A DNA stretch of 64,000 nucleotides from Sedimentibacter sp. MB31-C6. Lineage in GTDB: Bacteria > Bacillota > Clostridia > Tissierellales > Sedimentibacteraceae. Shown here piece after piece: positions 52,391-62,080 of the stretch. The DNA lies in contig NZ_CP142396.1 of NCBI RefSeq assembly GCF_035934735.1, positions 434,001 to 498,000 of the forward strand. Direction: 5' to 3'. Numbering within the stretch: position 1 is the stretch's first letter; each line of letters opens with the position of its first letter. The position numbers and the translations under genes are program-made. The notes under the pieces were generated by a model. That model was given only the letters and a program-made list of their open reading frames with translations, did not search any database and was not told the origin of the DNA.

Positions 52391-53587
52391 CTATTGACCT
52401 TGGTATAAATGGATAAGGTTTCTGTTCTGTCCTCTGGCAAATACATCTGTACGATTTGGGCCCCAAGAAATTGCAGCTGGTCCAGAGTCTAAATTTCCGC
52501 CTAAGTCTTCCCAATCTTCCCATCGAGAGCCATTCCATGTTCTCTTATATAATCTATTATTTCTTCCTCTAACAAACACATCTAGGTGATTTGCACGACG
52601 AGACGAAACAGCAGGTCCAGATGTAAGTGTACCTCCAAGGCTCTCCCAGTTGCTCCAACTTCTTCCGTCCCACCATTTATGGATTAAGTTATCATTTTCA
52701 CCTCTGGCGAATACATCTATTCTATTTGGTCCCCAAGATATAGCCGCTGGTGCTGATGTTAATGTTCCGCCAAGATTTTCCCAATCATTCCAACGCGTTC
52801 CATCCCACCATTTATGATAGAGGCTGTTATCTGTACCTCTAGCGAATACATCAAGACGATTTTGTTGCCATGAAGATACTGATGGTGCAGAAGTCAATTC
52901 ACCACCAAGACTTTCCCAATCGCTCCACCTTGATCCATCCCACCATTTATGGTAGAGACTTTGATCTGTTCCTCTTACAAATACGTCAATACGATTAGGT
53001 CCCCACGATACAGCTCCTGGTGCAGATGTTAATGTTCCACCAAGATTCTCCCAGTCGCTCCATGCTCTCCCATCCCACCATTTGTGGTAAAGGCTATTAT
53101 TTGAACCTCCTGCAAATACATCAAGACGGTTTTGTTGCCAAGAAGATACTGCTGGTGCTGTAGTTAGAGCTCCTCCTAAATCTTCCCAACCTATCCATCC
53201 ATTACCTGGTTCTGGTTGACCATTGCCATTTCTCATTGCATCTAAAGTTATTTCAATTACTCTAGTTAGTACTCTATCTATTTGATTTCGCGGAATATTA
53301 AATTGTCTTAATATTAATCCAAACCATGGAACCTGATTTTGGAATCTACTGTATATTTGGTTAGCTGTTAAATTGCTATTTCCTTGTTCAAGTGTAAAGC
53401 TTACAATAAGTGTAAATAAATAATCAATGACCATACGGCCAATAGTTGCTCTTTGCAATTGAGAATATAAATTACTATGCTGTGAGCGAATTGTTTGCAT
53501 AATTTCTTGTACATCAGGCTGTTGAAGAGCATACATATTATTATTCACAGGAATAAATGGATATTCTCCATATGGATATCTGTACAT
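52391..53587 (-). CDS. PLL-like/DUF346 beta-propeller repeat protein
   Basis: 398 residues. Residues 1-120 are helical, Gln/Asn-rich and unrecognised (QQPDVQEIMQTIRSQHSNLYSQLQRATIGR). From about 125 to the end there are six repeats of 45-48 residues with the core WxDWExLGGxLTSAPAVSSW, NRLDVFARGxDNSLYHKWWDG. This is the DUF346/PLL-type lectin blade. Repeats alternate between SSWQQNRLDVF and SWGPNRIDVF versions. No signal peptide is visible, so release may need lysis or sporulation, or it may act inside the cell or on the spore. Carbohydrate binding is inferred from the family. Confidence 0.85.
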   Translation of the reverse strand: MYRYPYGEYPFIPVNNNMYALQQPDVQEIMQTIRSQHSNLYSQLQRATIGRMVIDYLFTLIVSFTLEQGNSNLTANQIYSRFQNQVPWFGLILRQFNIPRNQIDRVLTRVIEITLDAMRNGNGQPEPGNGWIGWEDLGGALTTAPAVSSWQQNRLDVFAGGSNNSLYHKWWDGRAWSDWENLGGTLTSAPGAVSWGPNRIDVFVRGTDQSLYHKWWDGSRWSDWESLGGELTSAPSVSSWQQNRLDVFARGTDNSLYHKWWDGTRWNDWENLGGTLTSAPAAISWGPNRIDVFARGENDNLIHKWWDGRSWSNWESLGGTLTSGPAVSSRRANHLDVFVRGRNNRLYKRTWNGSRWEDWEDLGGNLDSGPAAISWGPNRTDVFARGQNRNLIHLYQGQ

Positions 53588-53723
53588 AAATAAACCTCCT
53601 TTAATATTATAATGTCAGTATATGCAGATGCTAAACATTTTTTACCAATTTTTACATTAATCTATTGTAAAAAATATTTCTATGTGATATAATTACAATA
53701 ATATTTAATATTTAGGAGAAAAC

Positions 53724-53948
53724 ATGGAAGTTGAAGTCAAGTTGTTTGCTTCTTTCAGAAATGGTCGTTGGAAAGGCAAACGTTTATCCTTCGCTTATGA
53801 AGTAAGTATAAAAGACATACTTAAAATTCTTAATATAAATGAAGACGAACTAGGAATACTCTTGGTAAATGGAAGTTATAGCAAAATAGATACTATTTTA
53901 AAAAATAATGATGTATTGGCAATATTTCCTCCTGTAGCAGGAGGATAA
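53724..53948 (+). CDS. MoaD/ThiS-family sulfur carrier for the tungsten cofactor
   Basis: 74 residues ending in the required Gly-Gly (IFPPVAGG). Ubiquitin-like fold: VEVKLFASFRNGRWKGKRLSFAYEVSIKDILKILNI, LLVNGSYSKIDTILKNNDVLAIFPP. In tungsten-enzyme operons such proteins donate sulfur to the pyranopterin. It starts the aldehyde ferredoxin oxidoreductase gene group. Confidence 0.88.
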   Translation: MEVEVKLFASFRNGRWKGKRLSFAYEVSIKDILKILNINEDELGILLVNGSYSKIDTILKNNDVLAIFPPVAGG

Positions 53949-53949
53949 A

Positions 53950-54120
53950 GATATGATGTCCCGATTTATAATGGACCTATCTTAGGCCTTTATGAACGTT
54001 AGGGCGTAAAAAGTAATTTTTACACCTGCCATTGAGCAAAGGGATACAAATTAATCAATAAGATTAATTTGTATCCCTTTGCTTATTTACAACTAGTGAG
54101 TAAAATTTAATTAAAATAAA
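53950..54120 (+). promoter_or_regulatory. Structured leader, candidate Moco/Tuco-type riboswitch region
   Basis: The 170 bases before the ferredoxin-subunit gene hold no reading frame but contain a 7-bp stem GTAAAAA/TTTTTAC (54005-54022) and then a perfect hairpin of at least 21 pairs with an AATAA loop (54036-54082). Leaders at this place in molybdenum/tungsten operons are often Moco or Tuco RNAs. I cannot match the Moco consensus with confidence by eye; a simple processing or termination hairpin is the alternative. Confidence 0.4.
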
Positions 54121-54157
54121 GGAGGTGAACCTGGCACCTATTGGTGACCAGAGGTTT

Positions 54158-54637
54158 ATGTCAAAAGGAATAGTTATTTCTCCAGACAAATGTACAGGAT
54201 GTAGAACTTGTGAACTAGTATGTTCATTTACTAAAAACGATACTTTTAATCCAAAAGATTCTGCTATTTCTGTACAATTTTTTGACGAAGTAGGTATACA
54301 AGTACCTATGACTTGCTTACAATGTGATGAACCCCATTGTATGACAGTTTGCACAGTTAATGCACTTACAAAAGATGAAGAAACAGGTATAGTTCATTAT
54401 GATAGTGAAAAATGTATTGGTTGTAAACTGTGTGTTAGCGCATGTCCATTTGGAAATATGACTTACAGTTCTAGACTAAAAAAAGTAGTAAAATGTGATT
54501 TATGTGATGGATATCCTCAATGCGTAAAATTATGTCCTAGTGGAGCTTTAGAGTATAAGGAATTAGACAGTAATTTACAAAAAAGGAAGGACATTGCCAG
54601 CCAATTTGTTGAAGTATTTGGAGAGGGGGCAAAATAA
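54158..54637 (+). CDS. Four-cluster ferredoxin subunit of the aldehyde oxidoreductase
   Basis: About 159 residues with four 4Fe-4S motifs: [36 protein letters not shown] and [15 protein letters not shown]. This matches AorA-like partner subunits that take electrons from the tungsten site. Start is uncertain: the ATG at 54158 fits family N-termini ([12 protein letters not shown]) but has only AGAGG before it. A perfect AAAGGAGGTG at 54118-54127 points to a start near 54131, where an in-frame CTG lies. The last codon joins the next ATG. Confidence 0.88.
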   Translation: MSKGIVISPDKCTGCRTCELVCSFTKNDTFNPKDSAISVQFFDEVGIQVPMTCLQCDEPHCMTVCTVNALTKDEETGIVHYDSEKCIGCKLCVSACPFGNMTYSSRLKKVVKCDLCDGYPQCVKLCPSGALEYKELDSNLQKRKDIASQFVEVFGEGAK

Positions 54638-56466
54638 TGAAAGGATGGACTGGAAAATTAATTAGAGTAAATTTAAGTGATAGAACTATAAAGCTTGAAA
54701 AACTAAAAATGGATGATGCCAACTTATATCTTGGAGGTAGAGGTTTAGGCTCTAAATATTTATATGATGAAATTGATCCTACAATTGAACCCCTAAGTCC
54801 TGAAAATAAGCTAATTTTCATGACTGGACCTATGACCGGAACATACGCTGCCTGCGCTGGAAGATTTAACGTAGTAGCAAAAGCTCCATTAACAGGTACA
54901 ATTGGTGCAGCAAACTCTGGTGGACATTTTGGGCCAGAATTAAAATTCGCAGGTTATGACGGTATTATCTTTGAAGGAAAATCCGACTCTCCTGTCTATT
55001 TGAATATTAACAATGATGTTATAGAACTTAAAAGTGCAAAACATCTTTGGGGTAAAAACGTTTTTGAAACGACAGACATTCTGCAACAAGAAAATGATGA
55101 AAATTCAAAAGTAGCTTGTATTGGTCCTGCAGGTGAAAAATTAGTACTATTTGCTACTGTTATGAACGAAAAAGACAGAGCTGCTGGAAGGTCAGGACTA
55201 GGAGCTGTTATGGGTTCTAAAAATCTTAAAGCGGTTGTTGTAAAAGGAACTAAAAGTATAGGTGTAGCTAATAAAGCTGAATTTATGAAATCTGTACTTG
55301 ATGCAAGAAACAAATTAAAAGAAAACCCTGTTACAGGTGCTGGACTTGGTGCATATGGAACTCAAATTTTAGTAAATATATTAAACGAATCTCACGCTCT
55401 TCCAACTAACAACTGGCAAACTTCATATTTTGAAGACGCAGAAAAAATAAGTGGTGAATTTTTAGCAGAAAATTATCTTGTACGTAACAAAGCATGTTTT
55501 GCTTGCCCCATTGGCTGTGGTAGAGTAGTAAAAATACCAGATGGTAAGTATAAGGGAATTGTGGCAGGTCCAGAATATGAAGCAGGATGGTCTTTTGGAG
55601 CTTCCAGTGGTGTAAATGACATGAACGCCATAGACAAAGCAAATCATGTATGTAATATGTTAGGCATGGATCCAATTACAATGGGCTCTACTATAGCCTG
55701 TGCAATGGAACTTTATGAAAAAGGATTTATTACTAAGGAAGACCTAGATGGGAAAGCTTTAGAATTTGGTGATGAAGAGGGAATAATTGAATGGGCAGAA
55801 CTTACAGGAATTAGAGAAGGTTTTGGAGATACTCTAGCTTTAGGTTCTTACAGATTAGCAGAGAAGTATGGACATACTGAACTATCTATGAGCGTTAAAA
55901 AACAAGAAATGCCAGCTTATGATGGTAGAGCTATTCAAGGAATGGCTATTTCATATGCAACAAGTAACAGAGGCGGTTGTCACGTAAGAGGTTACTTAAC
56001 ATCTCCAGAAGTTTTAGGTATACCAGTAAAAACAGATCCATTAGAAACAGAAGGAAAACCTGAACTTTTAAAAACTTTTCAAGATTTAACTGCCTTAGTT
56101 GATTCATCAGATATCTGCTTATTTACTACCTTTGCATTAGGACTACCAGAAATATCTGCCATGCTAAGAAGCACAATTGGAATTGATTTGTCTGACGAAG
56201 AAATGTTAAAAATTGGTGAAAGAATTTGGAATCTAGAAAAACTATTTAACATTGAAGCAGGTTTTTCTAGAGCTGACGATACCTTACCACCTAGACTTTT
56301 AAATGAAGCATTAACCAGTGGTCCTGCGAAAGGTAGAGTAGCTCAAATAGATAAAATGCTTGATAAATATTATGAAGTCAGAGGTTGGGATAAATACGGT
56401 ATTCCAACTATTGAAAAGCTTGAAGAACTTTCAATACAAGAAAAAGCTACCGAAGCAAGCTTTTAA
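54637..56466 (+). CDS. aor: Tungsten aldehyde ferredoxin oxidoreductase
   Basis: 609 residues, full length for the AOR family. N-terminus [21 protein letters not shown], cofactor-binding [41 protein letters not shown]; 4Fe-4S ligands [15 protein letters not shown] near 290 and a distant Cys ([12 protein letters not shown] near 490). It oxidises aldehydes to acids at a tungsten-pyranopterin, or reduces acids in reverse. Its ATG shares the last base of the ferredoxin gene stop. The downstream Nuo-like subunits suggest coupling to NAD. Confidence 0.95.
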   Translation: MKGWTGKLIRVNLSDRTIKLEKLKMDDANLYLGGRGLGSKYLYDEIDPTIEPLSPENKLIFMTGPMTGTYAACAGRFNVVAKAPLTGTIGAANSGGHFGPELKFAGYDGIIFEGKSDSPVYLNINNDVIELKSAKHLWGKNVFETTDILQQENDENSKVACIGPAGEKLVLFATVMNEKDRAAGRSGLGAVMGSKNLKAVVVKGTKSIGVANKAEFMKSVLDARNKLKENPVTGAGLGAYGTQILVNILNESHALPTNNWQTSYFEDAEKISGEFLAENYLVRNKACFACPIGCGRVVKIPDGKYKGIVAGPEYEAGWSFGASSGVNDMNAIDKANHVCNMLGMDPITMGSTIACAMELYEKGFITKEDLDGKALEFGDEEGIIEWAELTGIREGFGDTLALGSYRLAEKYGHTELSMSVKKQEMPAYDGRAIQGMAISYATSNRGGCHVRGYLTSPEVLGIPVKTDPLETEGKPELLKTFQDLTALVDSSDICLFTTFALGLPEISAMLRSTIGIDLSDEEMLKIGERIWNLEKLFNIEAGFSRADDTLPPRLLNEALTSGPAKGRVAQIDKMLDKYYEVRGWDKYGIPTIEKLEELSIQEKATEASF

Positions 56467-56538
56467 TCAAATAATTATTGAACATCCATTACTAGTTTGA
56501 TAATGGATGTTCTAAATATTTTAACGAAGGTGATATAT

Positions 56539-57027
56539 ATGAAAATAGATTCTTCTATTGATTATAATGAAACAATTAAAATAATAAGAAAATATCCTAA
56601 TGAAAAAAAGTTTACCCTAGCCATACTTCAAGATATACAAAAAGAATATGGTTTTATTCCTAAAGAAGTAATGACTAAAATTTCAGATTATTTAAATATA
56701 CCCTTAAGTGATATCTACAGTATGTCTACCTTTTATAAAGCCTTAAGTTTGAAAGAAAAAGGAAAATATATTATAAAGGTTTGTAACGGTACAGCTTGTC
56801 ATATTAGAGGTTCAAATTCATTAATCGAAGAATTAACAGATATTTTAAACATTGCTCCTGAAGAAACGACAGAAGATGGCTTATTTTCAATTGAAATTGT
56901 AAACTGCTTAGGTGCTTGCGCTCTTGCTCCAGTTATGATGGTAAATGGTAAATATTATGGCAGTATGACAAAAGAAAAAGTTAAAACTGTAATCGATGAA
57001 TATAGGGGGCTAGAACATGAACAATAG
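56539..57027 (+). CDS. NuoE/HymA-like 2Fe-2S subunit
   Basis: 162 residues from the ATG at 56539 (GAAGGTGAT upstream). Thioredoxin-like 24-kDa fold: FTLAILQDIQKEYGFIPKEVMTKISDYLNIPLSDIYSMSTFYKALSL, 2Fe-2S ligands in CNGTACHIRGS and CLGACALAPVMMVNGKYYG. Passes electrons with the NADH-binding subunit, whose gene overlaps by 11 bases. Confidence 0.93.
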   Translation: MKIDSSIDYNETIKIIRKYPNEKKFTLAILQDIQKEYGFIPKEVMTKISDYLNIPLSDIYSMSTFYKALSLKEKGKYIIKVCNGTACHIRGSNSLIEELTDILNIAPEETTEDGLFSIEIVNCLGACALAPVMMVNGKYYGSMTKEKVKTVIDEYRGLEHEQ

Positions 57028-58834
57028 TAACAGAAAAATATTAGTATGTTGCGGTACTGGCTGCTTAGCAAACAATAGTTTTGAAGTATATACAAAATTA
57101 AAAGAAAAATTAAAAGATACAAAAATTGCCGTGCAACCTTTAGTAAAAGCTACTGGTTGTAATGGATTGTGTGAAAAAGGTCCCGTCGTAAAAATATTGC
57201 CAGATGATATATCTTATTTTAAGGTATCAACAAAGGATGTTGATGCAATAGTTGAAAAAACTATTCTGAATGGTGAAATAATTGACAAGCTTCTATACTA
57301 TGATACAAATGAAAAAAAGAAACTTATATCACACAAAGATGCAACATTTTATAAACATCAACAAAAAATTTCACTTAGAAATATAGGTGAAGTAGATCCT
57401 TTATTAATTGAAGATTATTTAGAGAGAGATGGCTATAAAGCTTTAAGAAAAGTGCTATTTGAAATGACTTCAGAAGAAATAATTGATGTAATTGAAGCTT
57501 CTGGGTTAAGAGGTAGAGGTGGAGCAGGATTTCCTACAGGTAGCAAATGGAGAACCTGTTATAAGTATAATAACTTTCCTAAATACATAGTTTGTAATGG
57601 TGATGAAGGTGACCCCGGTGCTTTTATGGATAGAAGTATTATGGAAGGTGACCCTAATACTGTTATTGAAGGTATGATTATTTGCGGATATGCTATAAAA
57701 TCTCATAAAGGATATCTTTACATTAGAGATGAATATGAACTTGCTAGAAAAAACATGCAGATAGCAATTGATAACGCAAAAAAACATGGATACTTAGGTG
57801 AAAATATAATTGGTAGCAATTTTGATTTTGATTTAGAAATTGTAAGAGGCGGAGGAGCCTTTGTATGTGGTGAATCTAGTGCTTTAATGGCTTCTATTGA
57901 AGGAAATGTTGGCGAACCTAGAGCCAAATATATAAGAAGTGTTGAAAAAGGACTATGGAATCAACCAACTATACTAAACAATGTTGAAACTTGGGCTAAT
58001 ATACCTCCTATTATTAGCAATGGCGCTAAGTGGTTTAAAAGTATTGGTATAGAAAATAATTCCGGCACGAAAGTATTTTCTCTTGTGGGAAAGGTTAAAA
58101 ATACTGGTCTTGTTGAAGTTCCTATGGGTACGAAATTAAGAGAATTAGTATTTGATATTGGAGGAGGTATTATTAAAGATAGACCTTTTAAAGCAATACA
58201 AACAGGAGGTCCGTCAGGAGGCTGTATACCAAAGGAACATTTAGATATTTCTCTAGACTTTGATTCATTAAGCAATATTGGTTCTATGATGGGCTCAGGC
58301 GGAGTCATAGTAATGGATGATACTACCTGTATGGTCGAATTAGCCAGATACTATATGGAATTTCTTTCTGAAGAATCATGTGGTAAATGTACAACCTGCC
58401 GTGAAGGTATAAAAATTATGCTTGAAATATTAACAAATATCACCAAAGGAGAAGGTGAGCTTGAGGATATTGAATTGCTATTAGATTTATCAGAAACCAT
58501 TAGTAACGCTTCTTTATGTGGATTAGGTAAAACAGCACCAAATCCTGTTATAACAACTATAAAATATTTCAAAGATGAATATATAGATCACATTGTTAAT
58601 CAAAAATGCAATGCAGGCATTTGTAAAAAATTAACATCCTACTATATTGAAGAGGAAATATGTATTGGATGTGGACTATGTGCCAAAAAATGTCCTACTA
58701 ATGCTATAACTGGAATAAAAAAAGAACCTCATATTATAAATGCAGATATATGTGTCAAATGTGGTGCATGTTTCACTAATTGCCCTACTGGTGCTGTTAA
58801 GATTGGGGGTGTTGTTGTTGAAAGTAAAAATTAA
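57017..58834 (+). CDS. NuoF/HymB-like NADH-binding flavoprotein
   Basis: 605 residues. Residues 1-90 are a thioredoxin-like 2Fe-2S domain (CCGTGCLANNSFEVY, ATGCNGLCEKGP). The core has FMN and NADH sites (GLRGRGGAGFPTGSKW, CNGDEGDPGAFMDR) and the N3 cluster CGKCTTCREG. The last 60 residues add two ferredoxin motifs (CIGCGLCAKKCP, CVKCGACFTNCP). This is the layout of bifurcating hydrogenase and formate dehydrogenase partners. It likely exchanges electrons between NAD(H), ferredoxin and the tungsten enzyme. Confidence 0.93.
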   Translation: MNNSNRKILVCCGTGCLANNSFEVYTKLKEKLKDTKIAVQPLVKATGCNGLCEKGPVVKILPDDISYFKVSTKDVDAIVEKTILNGEIIDKLLYYDTNEKKKLISHKDATFYKHQQKISLRNIGEVDPLLIEDYLERDGYKALRKVLFEMTSEEIIDVIEASGLRGRGGAGFPTGSKWRTCYKYNNFPKYIVCNGDEGDPGAFMDRSIMEGDPNTVIEGMIICGYAIKSHKGYLYIRDEYELARKNMQIAIDNAKKHGYLGENIIGSNFDFDLEIVRGGGAFVCGESSALMASIEGNVGEPRAKYIRSVEKGLWNQPTILNNVETWANIPPIISNGAKWFKSIGIENNSGTKVFSLVGKVKNTGLVEVPMGTKLRELVFDIGGGIIKDRPFKAIQTGGPSGGCIPKEHLDISLDFDSLSNIGSMMGSGGVIVMDDTTCMVELARYYMEFLSEESCGKCTTCREGIKIMLEILTNITKGEGELEDIELLLDLSETISNASLCGLGKTAPNPVITTIKYFKDEYIDHIVNQKCNAGICKKLTSYYIEEEICIGCGLCAKKCPTNAITGIKKEPHIINADICVKCGACFTNCPTGAVKIGGVVVESKN

Positions 58835-59570
58835 TGGAAAACTTTATAATGGTAATACTGGTGAAACTTTAATGGAGTTAGCAAAAAGAAACAATATTTA
58901 TATCCCTAATCTCTGTCACAAAAAAGGATTTGAAGGTCAAGGAAGATGCCGATTATGTATAGTTGAAATAAATGACGGAGGAAAAACTAAAATCGTATCT
59001 TCATGTGTTTATCCAATTAAAGATGGTATTGAAGTTTCAACAAACTCCGATAAGATTATAAAAATAAGAAAAAATATAATTTTACTTCTTTTATTAAGAA
59101 CTCCAAACAATGATACAATCAAATCTTTAGCTAAGGAATATAATGTTGATATTCATTATAAATATTTAGATAATAAAAAGAAAGAAAACTGTATTTTATG
59201 CGGTTTATGTGTTGAAGCATGTGATAAACTAGGTACAAAAGCCATATCATTAGTAAATAGAGGTACAACTAAAAAAGTATCAACTCCATACGATGATGCT
59301 TCTAAAGATTGTATAGGATGTGCAGCTTGTGTGGAAGTATGTCCAACTGATGCAATTAGTATTGATGATAAGAATGGCAAAAGAACAATTTGGAACAGAA
59401 CATTTAATTTAGTTTCTTGCTCAATATGTGGTAAATATTTTACAACTTATGAAGCTTTAAAATATACAGATGATAAACTTAACATAGAAAAAGAAAATCA
59501 AATTTGTAACTCTTGTAAACGAAAAGAAATTAGTAAAAAATTTAAGGAATCATTTAAAAACACTTATTAA
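58818..59570 (+). CDS. NuoG-like 2Fe-2S / 4Fe-4S subunit
   Basis: About 250 residues. Start is a TTG at 58818 or GTG at 58809, overlapping NuoF; the in-frame ATG upstream lies too far inside NuoF. N-terminal plant-type 2Fe-2S domain (LCHKKGFEGQGRCRLCIVEI), then ferredoxin motifs CILCGLCVEACDKLG and CIGCAACVEVCP, and a C-terminal zinc-ribbon-like part (CSICGKYF, CNSCKRKE). No hydrogenase or formate dehydrogenase catalytic domain is attached. It would complete an electron relay with the AOR. Confidence 0.88.
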   Translation: MKVKINGKLYNGNTGETLMELAKRNNIYIPNLCHKKGFEGQGRCRLCIVEINDGGKTKIVSSCVYPIKDGIEVSTNSDKIIKIRKNIILLLLLRTPNNDTIKSLAKEYNVDIHYKYLDNKKKENCILCGLCVEACDKLGTKAISLVNRGTTKKVSTPYDDASKDCIGCAACVEVCPTDAISIDDKNGKRTIWNRTFNLVSCSICGKYFTTYEALKYTDDKLNIEKENQICNSCKRKEISKKFKESFKNTY

Positions 59571-59663
59571 TGATATGAATTTCAGACATGTTGTAACATA
59601 TAACAATTTGTCGAATATTATATTAATGAGCTTGGCTCTAAATTATATAAATAGGGTGTTAAT

Positions 59664-60092
59664 ATGAGTTATAATAGATCGAATAATGTTATGGGTACAA
59701 CAGGTAGAAGATGTAATGATTATGATGTATTAGGTGAAACTGGTAGAAGGTGTAATGGAAATGACGTATTAGGTGAAACTGGTAGAAGGCACGATAGAGA
59801 CAGCGTAAGGGGTATACAAAGAATAGCATTAAGAGGACCTGGATGTATAAGTGGAACTGGACGATGTGGAAATTTTACAGCTAGCTTTGTAGAATCAAAT
59901 GGTGAATTTGCAGAAGGTTATGGTAATGTTAGAAGAGATTCTGATGATGATTTTTGCGGTCAGGTAAGTCCAGCTGGAAACGCACAATTCAATAGAAGAA
60001 GACGCAGACGTAACGACTGTGAATGTAATCTAGAATATATATATTATCTACTTCGTCAGCTTCTAGAAACTACATCTAATTGTCCTAGGTAA
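59664..60092 (+). CDS. Repetitive small protein, perhaps a spore coat protein
   Basis: 142 residues. The N-terminus holds three near-copies of a unit like DVLGETGRRCNGN (about residues 10-45); the rest is Gly-, Arg- and Cys-rich with a run of six Arg near 112. No signal peptide. Composition and position before a spore protein gene suggest a coat or DNA-associated spore protein; this is inference. Confidence 0.6.
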   Translation: MSYNRSNNVMGTTGRRCNDYDVLGETGRRCNGNDVLGETGRRHDRDSVRGIQRIALRGPGCISGTGRCGNFTASFVESNGEFAEGYGNVRRDSDDDFCGQVSPAGNAQFNRRRRRRNDCECNLEYIYYLLRQLLETTSNCPR

Positions 60093-60237
60093 TCCGTTTT
60101 ACTACTATATCAATATAAAATAATAGAATTTTTAAATTGAAAAAAATATATATTTTTACAAATTTTAATTTGTTTATTTTTCAAAATTAAGAATATAATA
60201 ATTGTATAGCTTCAATATATGAAAGGAGCTGTACAGT

Positions 60238-60456
60238 ATGAGTAGCAGAAATAAATTAGTAATACCTGAAGCACAGCAGGCTATAAATGATTTAAAGATG
60301 GAAATTGCCCAAGATTTAGGCATTCCGACATTAAATGGTATGACATCAAATATGTATCCTGCTTTAGTGAATGGTTTAAGCGTTAGAGAAATGGTTCGCA
60401 TGGGTGAACAAATGCTCATTAACAAAAACACTTCTAAAGAACGCAGTATATACTAA
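60238..60456 (+). CDS. Alpha/beta-type small acid-soluble spore protein
   Basis: 72 residues with the SASP layout: LVIPEAQQAINDLKMEIAQDLGIP (GPR protease region EIAQDLG) and NGLSVREMVRMGEQML. The usual GG before the M(V)(R/K) helix is missing, so it is a divergent member. It binds spore DNA. Good AAGGAG site and a terminator at once after. Confidence 0.85.
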   Translation: MSSRNKLVIPEAQQAINDLKMEIAQDLGIPTLNGMTSNMYPALVNGLSVREMVRMGEQMLINKNTSKERSIY

Positions 60457-60470
60457 TGTTACAATACTAT

Positions 60471-60498
60471 AAAAAGCGCCTCCTCTGAGGCGTTTTTT
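60471..60498. terminator. Terminator between SASP and LCP genes
   Basis: CGCCTC pairs with GAGGCG, flanked by A5 and T6, so it works for both convergent genes. Confidence 0.88.
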
Positions 60499-61396
60499 AT
60501 TGAATTTCTAATATCTGATAAACTAAATCTTTTGTGCCTTCAAAATCCATTATATAAAACGAAAGTCCATTTTTTGTTTGAGTATCTCCTGGCAATATAT
60601 GAAAAGTTATATTTTCTGAAGAAATTCCTAGACTATTGACAGCTAAAGATGTTACCTCCGACAAGGAAAAATCTGTATTAACATATGGATAAACATCACT
60701 TACAACTTTTGGTAATTTAAAGCTTAAAGATTTTTTAATTGCAGATTTTACAAAATTTTGTTGAGCCTGTATTCTACCTATATCTCCTTCTGGATAGCCA
60801 CTATAACCAGAATAATTAGTTTTTCTAAATCTCAAAAATTCCATCGCAGTATCGCCATATATTGTTTGATTACCTGCAGGTATATTAATATCCAAAGGTG
60901 GGTCAGAATATGGATCTGTATATCTCATATGAAATGGTACATCAACCTCAACACCATCAACTGCATCAACGGCTGCCCTTACTCCATCATAATCTATAGT
61001 TACATATTTATCTATCTTAATCCCAGTTATGCTTTTTATCATTTTTTCTAGTCCTTCAATTCCTTTTACAGTATAAACTGAATTAATTTTGTTATTTGCG
61101 CTATTAACAAAACCATCTCTGTCCACATATGTATCTCTAGGGATTGATATAATATCTGCCGACTTATTTTTCACATCATAACTAGCTATCATTATAGTAT
61201 CTGAACGTTCATGTTCTAATCCTAATAATAATACATTTATCCTTTTATTATCATCTTTTCCTGTTATATTATTAATAATATCTGTTGCTTCCGCATTTCC
61301 CGTATTATATAGTTCATTAAATAAATATATGCCTCCCATAATAACTATTAAAAAACAAATAAGGGATGTAAAGAAGACTTTTATAAAATGCTTCAA
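60497..61396 (-). CDS. LytR-CpsA-Psr (LCP) family cell-wall ligase
   Basis: About 299 residues from a TTG at 61396, which sits at the right distance from GGAGG; the frame opens further up without a ribosome site. A membrane anchor near the start (FFTSLICFLIVIMGGIYLF), then LCP motifs RINVLLLGLEHERSDTIMI, ADIISIPRDTYVD, and FLRFRKTNYSGYSGYPEGDIGRIQAQQNFV with the conserved Arg residues. LCP enzymes attach polymers to peptidoglycan outside the membrane. Confidence 0.9.
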   Translation of the reverse strand: MKHFIKVFFTSLICFLIVIMGGIYLFNELYNTGNAEATDIINNITGKDDNKRINVLLLGLEHERSDTIMIASYDVKNKSADIISIPRDTYVDRDGFVNSANNKINSVYTVKGIEGLEKMIKSITGIKIDKYVTIDYDGVRAAVDAVDGVEVDVPFHMRYTDPYSDPPLDINIPAGNQTIYGDTAMEFLRFRKTNYSGYSGYPEGDIGRIQAQQNFVKSAIKKSLSFKLPKVVSDVYPYVNTDFSLSEVTSLAVNSLGISSENITFHILPGDTQTKNGLSFYIMDFEGTKDLVYQILEIQ

Positions 61397-61578
61397 TTTT
61401 TTTCCTCCATAGCTTGTATCATTCATATGATACCATAAAAAAAATTTTTGTAAAGAATATATAATTGACAAATTTATTAACTTTTTCTTACTTATTTTGT
61501 TAAAAATCAATTATAACGTTGAAAATTTAAGTAATTTAATATATAATGTATCTACTAAATAAACAGAAGGAAAAGAAA

Positions 61579-62019
61579 ATGAAAAATAAAAAATCAGTAG
61601 GCATAGTTTTTTTTCTAACAGGCTTTCTTTTATTATTAGTTGGTCTTGGAATGTTACAAAATGCTGAAAAAAGATGGATTCCTGGTATCATTATACTAAT
61701 ATCAATAATAATTCTAGGCGGTGCTTCTAAATCTATTACTAATGATATTATTTTAAAGAAATATTTAGATGATAAAAGAAAAAAGAATATTAAAGTTGAT
61801 AAAGTAAGAGAAAACAAAGTAGCTCACAAAGCATCATCAAAAGCTAATTTAATTGTTTCATTATTGTTGATAATTGTACTAATAATAATTTTTCTAACAG
61901 AAATAAATTATATAGTTTTAGCGTTAATAATTGTTATATCAATATTCATGCAATCATCACTAAGTGCAATTTTATATATTTACTATAACAAAAAAATTAA
62001 AGAAACTAATAATCAGTAA
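61579..62019 (+). CDS. Membrane protein of unknown function
   Basis: 146 residues from the ATG at 61579 (AGAAGGA upstream), four membrane spans in two pairs (about 8-27, 35-53, 85-103, 108-130), with a Lys-rich loop between. No family recognised. Own terminator. Confidence 0.7.
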   Translation: MKNKKSVGIVFFLTGFLLLLVGLGMLQNAEKRWIPGIIILISIIILGGASKSITNDIILKKYLDDKRKKNIKVDKVRENKVAHKASSKANLIVSLLLIIVLIIIFLTEINYIVLALIIVISIFMQSSLSAILYIYYNKKIKETNNQ

Positions 62020-62037
62020 TAAACATGGTTTATCAAT

Positions 62038-62070
62038 AAAAAGAACCTCAACTGCTAATGAGGTTCTTTT
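62038..62070. terminator. Bidirectional terminator
   Basis: AAGAACCTCA pairs with TGAGGTTCTT, flanked by A and T runs; between convergent genes. Confidence 0.85.
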
Positions 62071-62080
62071 GTTTATTCAT

